Positions 51,873-59,721 of a stretch of 64,000 nucleotides of DNA are shown piece by piece. The stretch spans positions 280,751 through 344,750 of the forward strand of contig NZ_JAKGSG010000025.1 of the NCBI RefSeq assembly GCF_021568775.1. Reading direction: 5' to 3'. The translations under genes and the position numbers were made by a program. Position 1 is the first letter of the stretch; each line of letters opens with the position of its first letter. The notes under the pieces were generated by a model. The model searched no databases and was not told the DNA's origin. It saw only the letters and a list, made by a program, of their open reading frames with translations. This DNA is from Antribacter soli. GTDB lineage: Bacteria; Actinomycetota; Actinomycetes; Actinomycetales; Cellulomonadaceae.

Positions 51873-52664
51873 ATGACTGCCATCCGCCCCTTCGCAACGA
51901 AGCCGTTCGTCTCCTCGATCCTGCTGTGGATGCGCACCGACCAGCCACGGCAGACAGGCATGGACCACTGGAAGGGCCCGCACTCCAAGATCATCTCCGC
52001 GACCCCGGGGTTCGAGGAGTACCGCCAGATCCACCTCGCCGAGGACAACCCCGGGCTGTGGCCCGCGACCCGCGGCATCGAGACCACCATCCCCGCAGAC
52101 CGCCGGATCGACGGTGTCGCCGAGGTGACGTTCCGGTCGGTGCTGTCTCCGCTCTTGGGCCGCAAGCAGACCCGTCTGGCGTTCAAGGACGAGGTGAACG
52201 TCTTCCGGCGGACCCTGCTCTACGCCGGGCCGCCGAGCTCGGCGCGCTGGTACGACGTCGCCGGGCCCGGCGAGAAGGCCGACGCCCGAGCCCTGGTCTA
52301 CCTCCGACGACGGGACGGGGTCCGCACCGGCGAGTTCCGCAAGCACGTCAACGAGCTCGCCCGCACGCTCGCCGGCACGGGCCTGCTGAAGGAACTGCGG
52401 ACCCAGGTCTTCATGCCCTGGAACGAGAAGCTCTGGGACACCCCGAACGTCGCGCACGACAACCCGGCCGACCAGCGGTTCCACGCCTCCCTCATCCTGG
52501 GCTTCACGGATCCGGCGGCGCGGGCGGCCTTCTTCAAGGGCCCCGAGGTCGAGAGCCTGTCGGACACGCTGGCTTCGTTTACCTCCGCCGTCCACGCCTA
52601 CGAGGTCACCGACGCACTGACCTACGTGAAAGACGGCAAGGAGCTCCCGCACTACCAGCGATAA
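51873..52664 (+). CDS. EthD-like dimeric alpha-beta barrel protein
   Basis: The 263-residue protein has two ferredoxin-like halves. In the first, MDHWKGPHSKIISATPGFEEYRQIHLA in outline is the EthD signature with conserved His. The second half (from about residue 130) repeats it as RTGEFRKHVNELARTLAGTG and RFHASLILGFTD. EthD-type proteins assist in degradation or cyclisation of hydrophobic compounds. It is the fourth gene of the operon, 47 bp after the active hydrolase. Confidence 0.72.
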   Translation: MTAIRPFATKPFVSSILLWMRTDQPRQTGMDHWKGPHSKIISATPGFEEYRQIHLAEDNPGLWPATRGIETTIPADRRIDGVAEVTFRSVLSPLLGRKQTRLAFKDEVNVFRRTLLYAGPPSSARWYDVAGPGEKADARALVYLRRRDGVRTGEFRKHVNELARTLAGTGLLKELRTQVFMPWNEKLWDTPNVAHDNPADQRFHASLILGFTDPAARAAFFKGPEVESLSDTLASFTSAVHAYEVTDALTYVKDGKELPHYQR

Positions 52665-52747
52665 CGACATCGCTCGCACTGCGGCCGGTGGATCCACCCG
52701 CCGCACGCGGCGATCCACCAGCACAGCGATCCACCAGCAGAAAGTTC

Positions 52748-53488
52748 ATGAACATGCCGTCACTCAACGGAGCAGTCGTCCTGGTCACCGGAGCAAACGG
52801 TGGCATCGGCACCCACTTCGTCCACGATGCTCTCGCCCGCGGCGCCGCGAAGGTCTACGCCACCGCCCGCACACCCCGCACGTGGGACGACGAGCGCATC
52901 GTCCCCCTCACGCTCGATGTCACCGACCCCGCGTCGATCGACGCGGCCGTCGTCGCCGCGCCGGACGTCACCGTGCTCATCAACAACGCGGGCGCGAACC
53001 CGCCGAGCGCGAGCCTGCTGGCGGTGACCGATGCGGACATCAGGGCGAACATGGAGACCAACTTCTTCGGGCCTGTCTTCCTCGCCCGCGCCTTCGCGCC
53101 GGTCCTGGCCGCCAACCCTCGGTCGATCCTCGTGGACGTGCACTCCGTCGCGAGCTGGCTGGGCTTCGGCGGCATCTACAGCGCCGCCAAGGCCGCACTC
53201 TGGTCAGCCACCAACTCCCTGCGTCTGGAGCTCGCACCCCAGGGCGTCCACGTGACCGGGGTGCACATGGGCTACGTCGAGACCCGGATGGCCGCGCACG
53301 CCGACGGGCCCAAGATGGCGCCGGCCGACCTTGTGACGAAGGTCTACGACGCCGTCGAGGCCGACGAGTACGAGGTCATCGGCGACGAGCTGACCGCCCA
53401 GGTCAAGGCGGCGCTGAGCGCTCCGGTCGAGGCGCTCTACCCGGAGCTTCGCGACGCCGGGGCACCGCTGGCCGTCGTGGAAGAATGA
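52748..53488 (+). CDS. SDR-family oxidoreductase
   Basis: A 246-residue short-chain dehydrogenase. TGANGGIG near residue 14, NNAGANPP near 79 and the catalytic S133, Y144 and K148 (YSAAK) are all present. Instead of an acidic residue after the second strand it has ATARTPRTW, which suggests NADPH. It is somewhat short and has no substrate loop of unusual length. Fifth gene of the operon, directly before the TetR gene. Confidence 0.9.
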   Translation: MNMPSLNGAVVLVTGANGGIGTHFVHDALARGAAKVYATARTPRTWDDERIVPLTLDVTDPASIDAAVVAAPDVTVLINNAGANPPSASLLAVTDADIRANMETNFFGPVFLARAFAPVLAANPRSILVDVHSVASWLGFGGIYSAAKAALWSATNSLRLELAPQGVHVTGVHMGYVETRMAAHADGPKMAPADLVTKVYDAVEADEYEVIGDELTAQVKAALSAPVEALYPELRDAGAPLAVVEE

Positions 53489-53532
53489 GCGCCGGCAGAT
53501 CCGAGCCCGCTCAGCAACGAAGGAGGCCAGCC

Positions 53533-54147
53533 ATGCCACTCACCTCCAGGTCGCCCGCCAAGTCGCCCGGACGGCGCGAGCGGAACAAGCAGGAGAAGCT
53601 TGACCGCATCACCTCCGCCGCCAGTGAGCTGTTCGCCGAGCGCGGCGTCGACGAGGTCACCACCCAGGAGATCGCCGACAAGGCCGACATCGGCGCAGGC
53701 ACCCTGTTCCTCTACGCCAAGACCAAGGGCGAGCTCCTCCTGCTCGTGCAGAACTCCACCTACGCCGACGCGCTCGAACAGGGCAGGTCGGCGGCCGAGG
53801 GCATCACCGACACGCTCGACGCGGTGATGGCGATCGTCCGCCCGGTCGTGGAGTGCAACCGCAAGCAGGTCGACAACGGGCGGACCTACCTGCGCGAGAT
53901 CGTCTTCGGCGACCCCGCCGAACCCCACCACCGCGACGCCCTCACCCTGACCGTGCAGACCGAGGAAGCGATCGCCGCCGTCCTGCAGCGCGACGGGCGC
54001 ACCAGCCCGCAGGACGCCGCGGCCCGGGCGCACATCGTCTCGGCCATCATGTTCATCAGCATGGCCGCGACCATCACCATCGCCAACCCGGTCGAGGACG
54101 TCGTGCAGGAGATCCGCAACCAGGTGCGGCTGGTCCTGCCGGAGTAA
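53533..54147 (+). CDS. TetR-family regulator (end of operon)
   Basis: A 204-residue repressor. The helix-turn-helix spans about residues 28-68 (ELFAERGVDEVTTQEIADKADIGAGTLFLYAKTKGELL in outline). The start at 53533 has AAGGAGG nine bases upstream. As the last gene of the operon it probably controls the promoter at 48.9 kb, where nested TGAG/CTCA half-sites overlap the -10. It converges on a second TetR gene with 16 bp between stops. Confidence 0.9.
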   Translation: MPLTSRSPAKSPGRRERNKQEKLDRITSAASELFAERGVDEVTTQEIADKADIGAGTLFLYAKTKGELLLLVQNSTYADALEQGRSAAEGITDTLDAVMAIVRPVVECNRKQVDNGRTYLREIVFGDPAEPHHRDALTLTVQTEEAIAAVLQRDGRTSPQDAAARAHIVSAIMFISMAATITIANPVEDVVQEIRNQVRLVLPE

Positions 54148-54163
54148 CACCTCGGACCCAGGG

Positions 54164-54730
54164 TCAGGGCTCGTACGGCGCGGTCAGGGCCCTGTGGGTC
54201 GACTCCAGGATCTTCTCCGACAGCTCCGTCCCCGCCGTCGCCCGGGCAAGGAGGATCGCACCGACCAGGGTGGCCACCATCGGCAGGCCCCCGTCGGTGT
54301 CGGCGGACAGCCATGCGGCGAAGTCTTCCACTCCGGCCGCGTACGTCTCACGCACCTTCCCGGCCGTGGGCATACGAGCCATGTCCCCTGCGAATCCCGC
54401 GTTGGGACAGCCGGTGCCGGGCTGGTCGCGGTGCTCGGCAGACAGGTAGAAATCGATGAGGGCGCCGCGCGCGGTGTCGCGATCGCCGTGGGCCTCATCG
54501 AACCCCGCCAGGAGTCGGTCCAGGTCCCCGAAAGCAGCCTGGGCCGCTTCGCCCACCAGGGCCTCCTTGGAGGGGAACTGCTTGTAGAAGCCGCCCGTGG
54601 TCAGGCCGATCGACTTCATGAGATCGGCGACGCTGATGCCGTTCACGCCGCGCTCCCGGAAGAGCTGGGACGCCGCGGCGACCGCTCGCCTGCGGTTCTC
54701 GATCGCCTCTGCCTGCGAAACGCGACTCAT
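54164..54730 (-). CDS. TetR-family regulator (divergent from SDR)
   Basis: A 188-residue repressor with helix-turn-helix GVNGISVADLMKSIGLTTGGFYKQFPSKEAL near residues 29-57. The C-terminal part carries a conserved CPNAGFAGDMAR segment found in a TetR subgroup that often sits beside oxidoreductases. It is divergent from an SDR gene, and the 173-bp gap contains two copies of one operator, one near each start. Autoregulation plus control of the SDR-hydrolase pair is the simplest reading. Confidence 0.9.
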   Translation of the reverse strand: MSRVSQAEAIENRRRAVAAASQLFRERGVNGISVADLMKSIGLTTGGFYKQFPSKEALVGEAAQAAFGDLDRLLAGFDEAHGDRDTARGALIDFYLSAEHRDQPGTGCPNAGFAGDMARMPTAGKVRETYAAGVEDFAAWLSADTDGGLPMVATLVGAILLARATAGTELSEKILESTHRALTAPYEP

Positions 54731-54745
54731 CGGCCACCCGCCCAG

Positions 54746-54769
54746 TTTAGATAGTTAGTCGCATCTATC
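54746..54769 (-). promoter_or_regulatory. TetR operator copy 1
   Basis: TTTAGATAGTTA, then TCGCA-TCTATC: an imperfect palindrome with GATAG/CTATC arms, 16 bp upstream of the TetR start. It matches copy 2 in about 19 of 24 aligned positions. Confidence 0.6.
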
Positions 54770-54816
54770 ATACGGGACGCGTCAAGCGACGGTTCCGTAG
54801 CTCGATCGCCACGCTG

Positions 54817-54852
54817 TTGACGGCTCCGCTTTAGATACTTATCGTAATCTAA
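54817..54852 (+). promoter_or_regulatory. SDR promoter with TetR operator copy 2
   Basis: A -35 TTGACG (54817-54822) and a -10 TATCGT (54840-54845) are 17 bp apart. The operator (54830-54852) has perfect TTAGAT/ATCTAA arms ten bases apart and covers the spacer and -10. Repressor binding here would block the SDR gene. Confidence 0.65.
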
Positions 54853-54903
54853 CCAGGTCGGCGCTTCTCCCGGCCACGCATCCACCAGAGACGAGATCCA
54901 CCC

Positions 54904-55695
54904 ATGACCACGCAGAACAAGAGCGCCGTCGTCACCGGCGCATCCGCCGGCCTGGGCGCCGCCTACGCACAGCGCCTTGCCGACCGGGGCTACGACCTGA
55001 TCCTGGTGGCCCGCAACACCGCGCGGCTGGAAGCGCTGGCGTCGGACCTCCGCAGCCGCACCGACCGCACGGTGGACGTTGTCACCGCCGACCTCACCGA
55101 TGCGTCGCAGATCGCCGTGGTCGAGGAGCGGCTACGGACCGACGCGAGCATCGAGGTGCTGGTCAACAACGCCGGCGGGTCGCTGTTCGCCCCGGTGGCA
55201 GCCTCTGACGCCGCAATCTCCGAGGCGCTGATCAACCTCAACGTGACTTCGCTGACCAGGCTGACCACCGCCGTCCTGCCGGGCCTGATCGCCCGCGGGC
55301 GCGGCACCGTGGTGAACGTCTCGTCCGCCCTGGCGCTCAACATCCTGCCCGTCAGCGCCGTCTACAGCGGCACCAAGAGCTACGTCCTGACGTTCACCCA
55401 GGCCCTGCAGCAGGAGCTCGCCGAGAGTCCCGTCACGGTGCAGGCCGTGCTGCCCGGCGCTGTCCGCACGGAGTTCTGGGACGGCTCCGGCCTCGACCTC
55501 GCGGCACTTCCCGACGAGTGGATCATGAGCGCGGACGACGCCGTCGACGCAGCCCTCGCCGGCCTTGACGCCGGGGAGCCCGTCACCATCCCGTCACTGC
55601 CGGAGATCGGCGACTGGGAGTCGTTCGAGAAGGCGCGCCAGGCGCTCGTCCCGAACCTCTCGCAGCGAACCCCGGCCGCTCGCTACCGCGGCTGA
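54904..55695 (+). CDS. SDR-family oxidoreductase
   Basis: A 263-residue short-chain dehydrogenase of the longer, acylglycerol-reductase-like type. TGASAGLGAA near residue 12, NNAGGSLF near 87 and the YSGTK catalytic pair near 160 are intact, with an arginine in LVARNTARL pointing to NADPH. It is driven by the operator-containing promoter described above and is followed by a hydrolase gene 117 bp later. The substrate is unknown. Confidence 0.9.
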   Translation: MTTQNKSAVVTGASAGLGAAYAQRLADRGYDLILVARNTARLEALASDLRSRTDRTVDVVTADLTDASQIAVVEERLRTDASIEVLVNNAGGSLFAPVAASDAAISEALINLNVTSLTRLTTAVLPGLIARGRGTVVNVSSALALNILPVSAVYSGTKSYVLTFTQALQQELAESPVTVQAVLPGAVRTEFWDGSGLDLAALPDEWIMSADDAVDAALAGLDAGEPVTIPSLPEIGDWESFEKARQALVPNLSQRTPAARYRG

Positions 55696-55812
55696 CCGCC
55701 GCTCCGATGCGCCGTCGAACACCCCCGACCTGCCCACCTGTACTGCCTGACAAACACCGGCGATACCGGTCCTGGCGAGCCGGCACGCCCCCATGGCCCC
55801 TGGAGGTGCCAC

Positions 55813-56730
55813 GTGTCTGAACACACTGTTGTTGAGCTGAGCCCCGAAGCGATCGAGTTCGCGGACTTCATGGCCGGACTGGCGATTCCCGAGTCCGAGG
55901 TGGAGGCGATGCGCATCGTGACGGAGAGCGTCCATCTCACGGCCCGCGAGCCGGAAGGTGTCACCTATCGGGAGGTGGACGCGGGCGGCGTCCCGGGCAT
56001 CTGGTGCGAACCCGTCGGCTCCAACACCGACCACGTCCTCCTGCACGGTCACGCCGGCGGCTCCGTCCTGTCGTCGGCGTTCGTCGACCGCAAGCTCGCC
56101 GGCCACATTGCCAAGGCCGCCGGGGCCCCCGTGCTGGTCCTGGACTTCCGGCGCGCTCCGGAACACAAGTACCCCGCTCAGGTGGACGACGCCGAGACGG
56201 CCTTCAACTGGCTGCTGTCCGAGGGGTACGAGCCTGGAAACATCATCACGACCGGGCACTCGATCGGCGGGTTCATCGCCGTCGCCCTGGCGCTTCGCCT
56301 CCGCGACAAGAAGCAGCCGCTGCCCGGTGCCATCGTGTCGATCTCTCCCTGGTGCGACCTCGAGATCGCCAACGAGACGATCGCGACGAACGCCGAGACG
56401 GACAAGATTCTCAGCAAGGATCTGCTGGAGCTCTTCCGGGACGCCTGGATCGGCGGCACGGGCATCGAGTTCACGGACACCAGGATCAACCTGAACCGGT
56501 CCGACCTGACCGGCCTGCCCCCGACCCTCGTCTCCTGGGGGACGTACGAGGTCCTGGCCGGCGAGGACGAGGAGTTCGCCGCTCGCGTCAAGGACGCCGG
56601 GATCGACACGGCGACCGTCGTGGTCCCGGGAGGCCAGCACTCGTACGTCTACGGTGCAGGCCGGGTCCCGGAGGCCGACGCCGCCATCGCACAGATCGGC
56701 GCGTGGGTCCGCGAGAAGGCGAAGACCTGA
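55813..56730 (+). CDS. Alpha/beta hydrolase-3 (hormone-sensitive lipase type)
   Basis: A 305-residue esterase. The oxyanion motif, usually HGGG, is HGHAGGS near residue 78. The nucleophile elbow is TGHSIGG near 150, with an aspartate in GEDEEF and a histidine in GGQHSY. GTG start with GGAGG seven bases before. HSL-family esterases cut short acyl esters or lactones. Probably cotranscribed with the upstream SDR gene. A 10-bp-stem terminator lies 30 bp downstream. Confidence 0.9.
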   Translation: MSEHTVVELSPEAIEFADFMAGLAIPESEVEAMRIVTESVHLTAREPEGVTYREVDAGGVPGIWCEPVGSNTDHVLLHGHAGGSVLSSAFVDRKLAGHIAKAAGAPVLVLDFRRAPEHKYPAQVDDAETAFNWLLSEGYEPGNIITTGHSIGGFIAVALALRLRDKKQPLPGAIVSISPWCDLEIANETIATNAETDKILSKDLLELFRDAWIGGTGIEFTDTRINLNRSDLTGLPPTLVSWGTYEVLAGEDEEFAARVKDAGIDTATVVVPGGQHSYVYGAGRVPEADAAIAQIGAWVREKAKT

Positions 56731-56759
56731 CCGGTCCGGCTTCAGCGCCACCTGTGCGG

Positions 56760-56796
56760 CCACCGCACCTGCACCGCAGAGGGGTAGGTGCGGTGG
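56760..56796. terminator. Bidirectional terminator hairpin
   Basis: CCACCGCACC and GGTGCGGTGG form a perfect 10-bp stem with a 17-base loop. It sits between the converging hydrolase and GlxA-type regulator genes, ending four bases from the regulator's stop codon. Confidence 0.6.
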
Positions 56797-56799
56797 CGC

Positions 56800-57759
56800 T
56801 CACCGCACCGGCGACGGCGCGGCCCGGAAGGTGCGCCGGTAGGCGAGCGGTGAGACCCCGATCGCAGCGTGCAGGTGTTCCCGTAGCGATGTGCCGCCGG
56901 CGAAGCCGACCTGGCCGGCAATCTCGTCCACCGGCTGGTCGGTGGTTTCCAGGAGGTGTCGTGCCCGGTCGACGCGCTGCTGGATCAGCCAGCGTCCCGG
57001 GCTCATGCCCACCTCTTCGGTGAAGCGGCGGGCGAAGGTGCGCAAGCTCATGTGGGAGTGCTCGGCGAGGTCCGTCAGAGTCATGGGCTCGTGGAGGTTC
57101 TCCAGGGCCCACTGGCGGGAGGCGGCCGTTCCGCTGGCCGTGATCTCGGGCACCGGGTGCTGGATGTACTGCGCCTGCCCTCCGTCGCGCCACGGGGGTA
57201 CGACGCACATGCGGGCCACCTGGTTGGCGATCTCGCTGCCGTGGTCCTTGCGGAGGATGTGCAGGCAGACGTCGAGCCCGGAGGCGGCACCGGCCGAGGT
57301 CAGCACGTCCCCGTCGTCGACGAACAGGACGTCCGGGTCGAGCGCGACCTGCGGGAACCACTCGCGGAAGAGGTCCGCGACCACCCAGTGGGTGGTGGCC
57401 GGCCGGCCGTCGAGGAGCCCGGCGGCGGCGAGGACGAAGGCGCCGGTGCAGATCGACACGAGGCGTGTTCCGGGACGCACGGACCCGAGCGCCTCCAACA
57501 ACACACCCGGCACCTCCCGGGTGACGGCGGTGGTGACGAAGGGCGGGATGACGACGGTGTCGGCCGTGCGCAGCGCCTCCGGACCGTGCTCGACGGTGAT
57601 CGAGAAGTCGGAGTTGGTGCGGACCGGCCGGCCGTCGACCGAGCAGGTCAGAACCTCGTAGCGGCCGCCCACGTCGCCGAAGACCCGGCTGGGTATGCCC
57701 AGGTCGAAGGGATAGACCCCGTCGATGGCGAGGACGACCACTCGATGAACACGTGCCAT
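56800..57759 (-). CDS. GlxA-family regulator (DJ-1/PfpI plus AraC)
   Basis: A 319-residue regulator. The N-terminal DJ-1/PfpI-like domain (1-180) has LVSICTGAFVLAAAGLLDGR with the elbow cysteine, and THWVVAD. The C-terminal AraC domain (about 210-315) has two helix-turn-helices (MTLTDLAEHSHMSLRTFARRF and VDEIAGQVGFAGGTSLREH in outline). Such proteins activate or repress neighbouring catabolic genes. It is divergent from an MDR oxidoreductase gene with only 69 bp between starts, its likely target. Confidence 0.9.
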   Translation of the reverse strand: MARVHRVVVLAIDGVYPFDLGIPSRVFGDVGGRYEVLTCSVDGRPVRTNSDFSITVEHGPEALRTADTVVIPPFVTTAVTREVPGVLLEALGSVRPGTRLVSICTGAFVLAAAGLLDGRPATTHWVVADLFREWFPQVALDPDVLFVDDGDVLTSAGAASGLDVCLHILRKDHGSEIANQVARMCVVPPWRDGGQAQYIQHPVPEITASGTAASRQWALENLHEPMTLTDLAEHSHMSLRTFARRFTEEVGMSPGRWLIQQRVDRARHLLETTDQPVDEIAGQVGFAGGTSLREHLHAAIGVSPLAYRRTFRAAPSPVR

Positions 57760-57828
57760 GGCAGGATCCCGTCGAAAGTTGGCGATCCCGCCATGGTACT
57801 CGACGGCGGCGACGACGACGCTGGAGGC

Positions 57829-58959
57829 ATGACAAACACCGCCACCATGCGCGCCATCCAGCAGGACACCCACGGTTCCCCCGAGGTGCTCAACGAGGTG
57901 GAGCTGCCCAGGCCCGTGCCGGGCATGAGCGAGATCCTGGTCGCCGTCCGCGCGGCCGGCGTCAACCCGACCGACTGGGGCAACCGGGCCCAGGTCAGGA
58001 CCATCAACCGCTTGCCGCTCGTCCTTGGCTGGGACGTCTCCGGAGTCGTCGAGGCCGTCGGCGTGGGCGTCACCGTGTTCAAGCCGGGCGACGAGGTCTT
58101 CGGCATGCTGCCCTACCCGCACGGGGTCGGTTCCCACGCCGAGTACGTCACCGCCCCGGCCCGCGTCTTCGCCCACAAGCCCGCCGGGATCGACCACGTC
58201 CAGGCGGGTGCCTTGCCGCTCGCCGCCCTGACCGCCTACCAGGCGCTCGTCGACACCGCCGACGTCCAGCCCGGACAGCGGGTCTTCATCCACGCGGCGG
58301 CCGGCGGCGTCGGCCATCTCGCCGTCCAGATCGCCAAGTCCCGCGGTGCGTACGTCATCGGCACCGCCAGCGCAGCCAAGCACGACTTCCTGCGTTCCTT
58401 GGGGGTGGACGAGGCCATCGACTACCACACGGTCGACATCGCCGAGGCCGTCACGGACGTCGACGTGGTCCTCGACCCGCTCTCGTTCGACGCCGCCGGC
58501 CGCGCCCGCTCCCTTGCCGTGCTGCGCCCGGGCGGCACCCTCGTCACACTCCTTCCCGTACCCGTCGACCCCGCCGAGCTGGCCGACATCGCCGAGCGCG
58601 GCATCCGCTTCGAGGCCCTCCTCGTCGAGGCCGACGGCGCCGGCATGCAAGCCATCGCCGACCTCGCCGAGACCGGCGCCCTTCGCGCCCACATCGAGGC
58701 CACCTTCCCGCTCGCCGAGGCCGCCAAGGCCCACGCCCTCGGCGAGACCGGCCGCACGACCGGCAAGATCGTGCTGACCGTGGAGGAGACTCGGCAGGCA
58801 CAGGTCGCCGTCGACGCCCTCGGGGCCGTGTTCGCCGGGGGCGACGCGACAATCGTCGACAGCGTCGTGCGGCCGGACTACATCCAGCACAACCCGCTCG
58901 CCCCCGACGGCCGCGATCTACAACGCGGTGGCCTTGCCGATCGCGGCTCGGAGTGTTAG
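57829..58959 (+). CDS. NADP-dependent MDR oxidoreductase fused to a SnoaL-like fragment
   Basis: A 376-residue product. Residues 1-320 are a quinone-oxidoreductase-type MDR protein (GVNPTDWGNR, GWDVSGVVEAVG, cofactor motif HAAAGGVGHLAVQIAK) that should end at GKIVLTV. The frame continues for about 55 residues. The part VDALGAVFAGGDATIVD, then YIQHNPLAPDG, is the beginning of a SnoaL/NTF2-like domain, which then stops early in unrelated sequence. A deletion between an MDR gene and a SnoaL gene explains this. The reductase part looks active. It is divergent from the GlxA regulator. Confidence 0.85.
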   Translation: MTNTATMRAIQQDTHGSPEVLNEVELPRPVPGMSEILVAVRAAGVNPTDWGNRAQVRTINRLPLVLGWDVSGVVEAVGVGVTVFKPGDEVFGMLPYPHGVGSHAEYVTAPARVFAHKPAGIDHVQAGALPLAALTAYQALVDTADVQPGQRVFIHAAAGGVGHLAVQIAKSRGAYVIGTASAAKHDFLRSLGVDEAIDYHTVDIAEAVTDVDVVLDPLSFDAAGRARSLAVLRPGGTLVTLLPVPVDPAELADIAERGIRFEALLVEADGAGMQAIADLAETGALRAHIEATFPLAEAAKAHALGETGRTTGKIVLTVEETRQAQVAVDALGAVFAGGDATIVDSVVRPDYIQHNPLAPDGRDLQRGGLADRGSEC

Positions 58960-59137
58960 AACCCAGCCTCGGGCTCGTGCTGCGACCGGCCTCGACCTCC
59001 ATGGGATGCAGTGGTCCTGCCGCCCGAGCTGTTGCGTGCCGAGTCTCAGATCCTCTACCGGGGCCAGCGGGTCAGGGTCGAGCTCAGCCCGCGCCTGGCT
59101 CGGCTGCGGCTGCAGGTCTGCGCCGAGCAAACGGGCT

Positions 59138-59578
59138 CTACGAGGCCTCGCACGCGGTGTGGTTGGCCTCAACGTTGCCGTGAACTGCTGGCTCGATCGA
59201 CGGTGTGCGGTCGATCACCCGTGGCGTGAGCTCGTCGGGCAAAGGGGAGAGTCCTGGTCCGCCGCGGTCGAGCCAGCGGGCCAGGGCGGTGGTTGCCTCT
59301 TCGCCCGCGAGGCGCTGGAACCAGACGGGCTTTGCGCCGCGGGCGCGGCCGGTGGTGCTGGGGCGGGCGACGACGACGTCACCGCGGTTGCACTCGTCGA
59401 GGCACTCGGACAGCGTCAGCCGTGCCGTGCCGTGTGCTTGAAGCCGCCGGAGCCGTGCGAGTTGGCCGCCAGGCAGCGGGTCGCGCTCGCCGAGGGTCTC
59501 ACCGGCGCAGAGGCTGCAGGCGGTGAGGCCCGGGGTCGAGTCGGCGGAACGTTCGGCGGGATCGTGGGTACTGGTCAC
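59138..59578 (-). CDS. Cys-rich ferredoxin-like (DUF1636-type) protein under a copper operator
   Basis: A 146-residue protein with a thioredoxin-like ferredoxin pattern: C21-x2-C24 (ACSLCAG) and C59-x3-C63 (SECLDECNRG) followed by the strand DVVVARP. It ends with WLDRGGPGLSPLPDEL. This matches (2Fe-2S) or metal-binding DUF1636-like proteins. The GTG start is six bases after a TATCCT -10, and a CsoR-type palindrome fills the space upstream of that box. Copper-controlled, leaderless expression is therefore likely. The last 25 residues are polar and not conserved in the family. Confidence 0.7.
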   Translation of the reverse strand: MTSTHDPAERSADSTPGLTACSLCAGETLGERDPLPGGQLARLRRLQAHGTARLTLSECLDECNRGDVVVARPSTTGRARGAKPVWFQRLAGEEATTALARWLDRGGPGLSPLPDELTPRVIDRTPSIEPAVHGNVEANHTACEAS

Positions 59579-59586
59579 CGAAGAAG

Positions 59587-59605
59587 GATACCCCCATAGG
59601 GTATC
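59587..59605. promoter_or_regulatory. CsoR-type copper operator
   Basis: GATACCC, five bases, GGGTATC is a perfect inverted repeat matching the known CsoR pattern of a TACCC/GGGTA palindrome around a G/C-rich centre. It overlaps the -10 TATCCT (59585-59590, minus strand) of the Cys-rich protein gene. No csoR gene is in the window. Confidence 0.65.
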
Positions 59606-59721
59606 TGGCCGTGTGTCGGGCGCCCGTGGGAACGCCCAGGGCCACCACCTCGGCCCGGTGACCCGGGGGTCGCGTATGGGAGGGTTCCTGGTGTGTCCGG
59701 CGGCGTCGGGTAGACCTGGCA

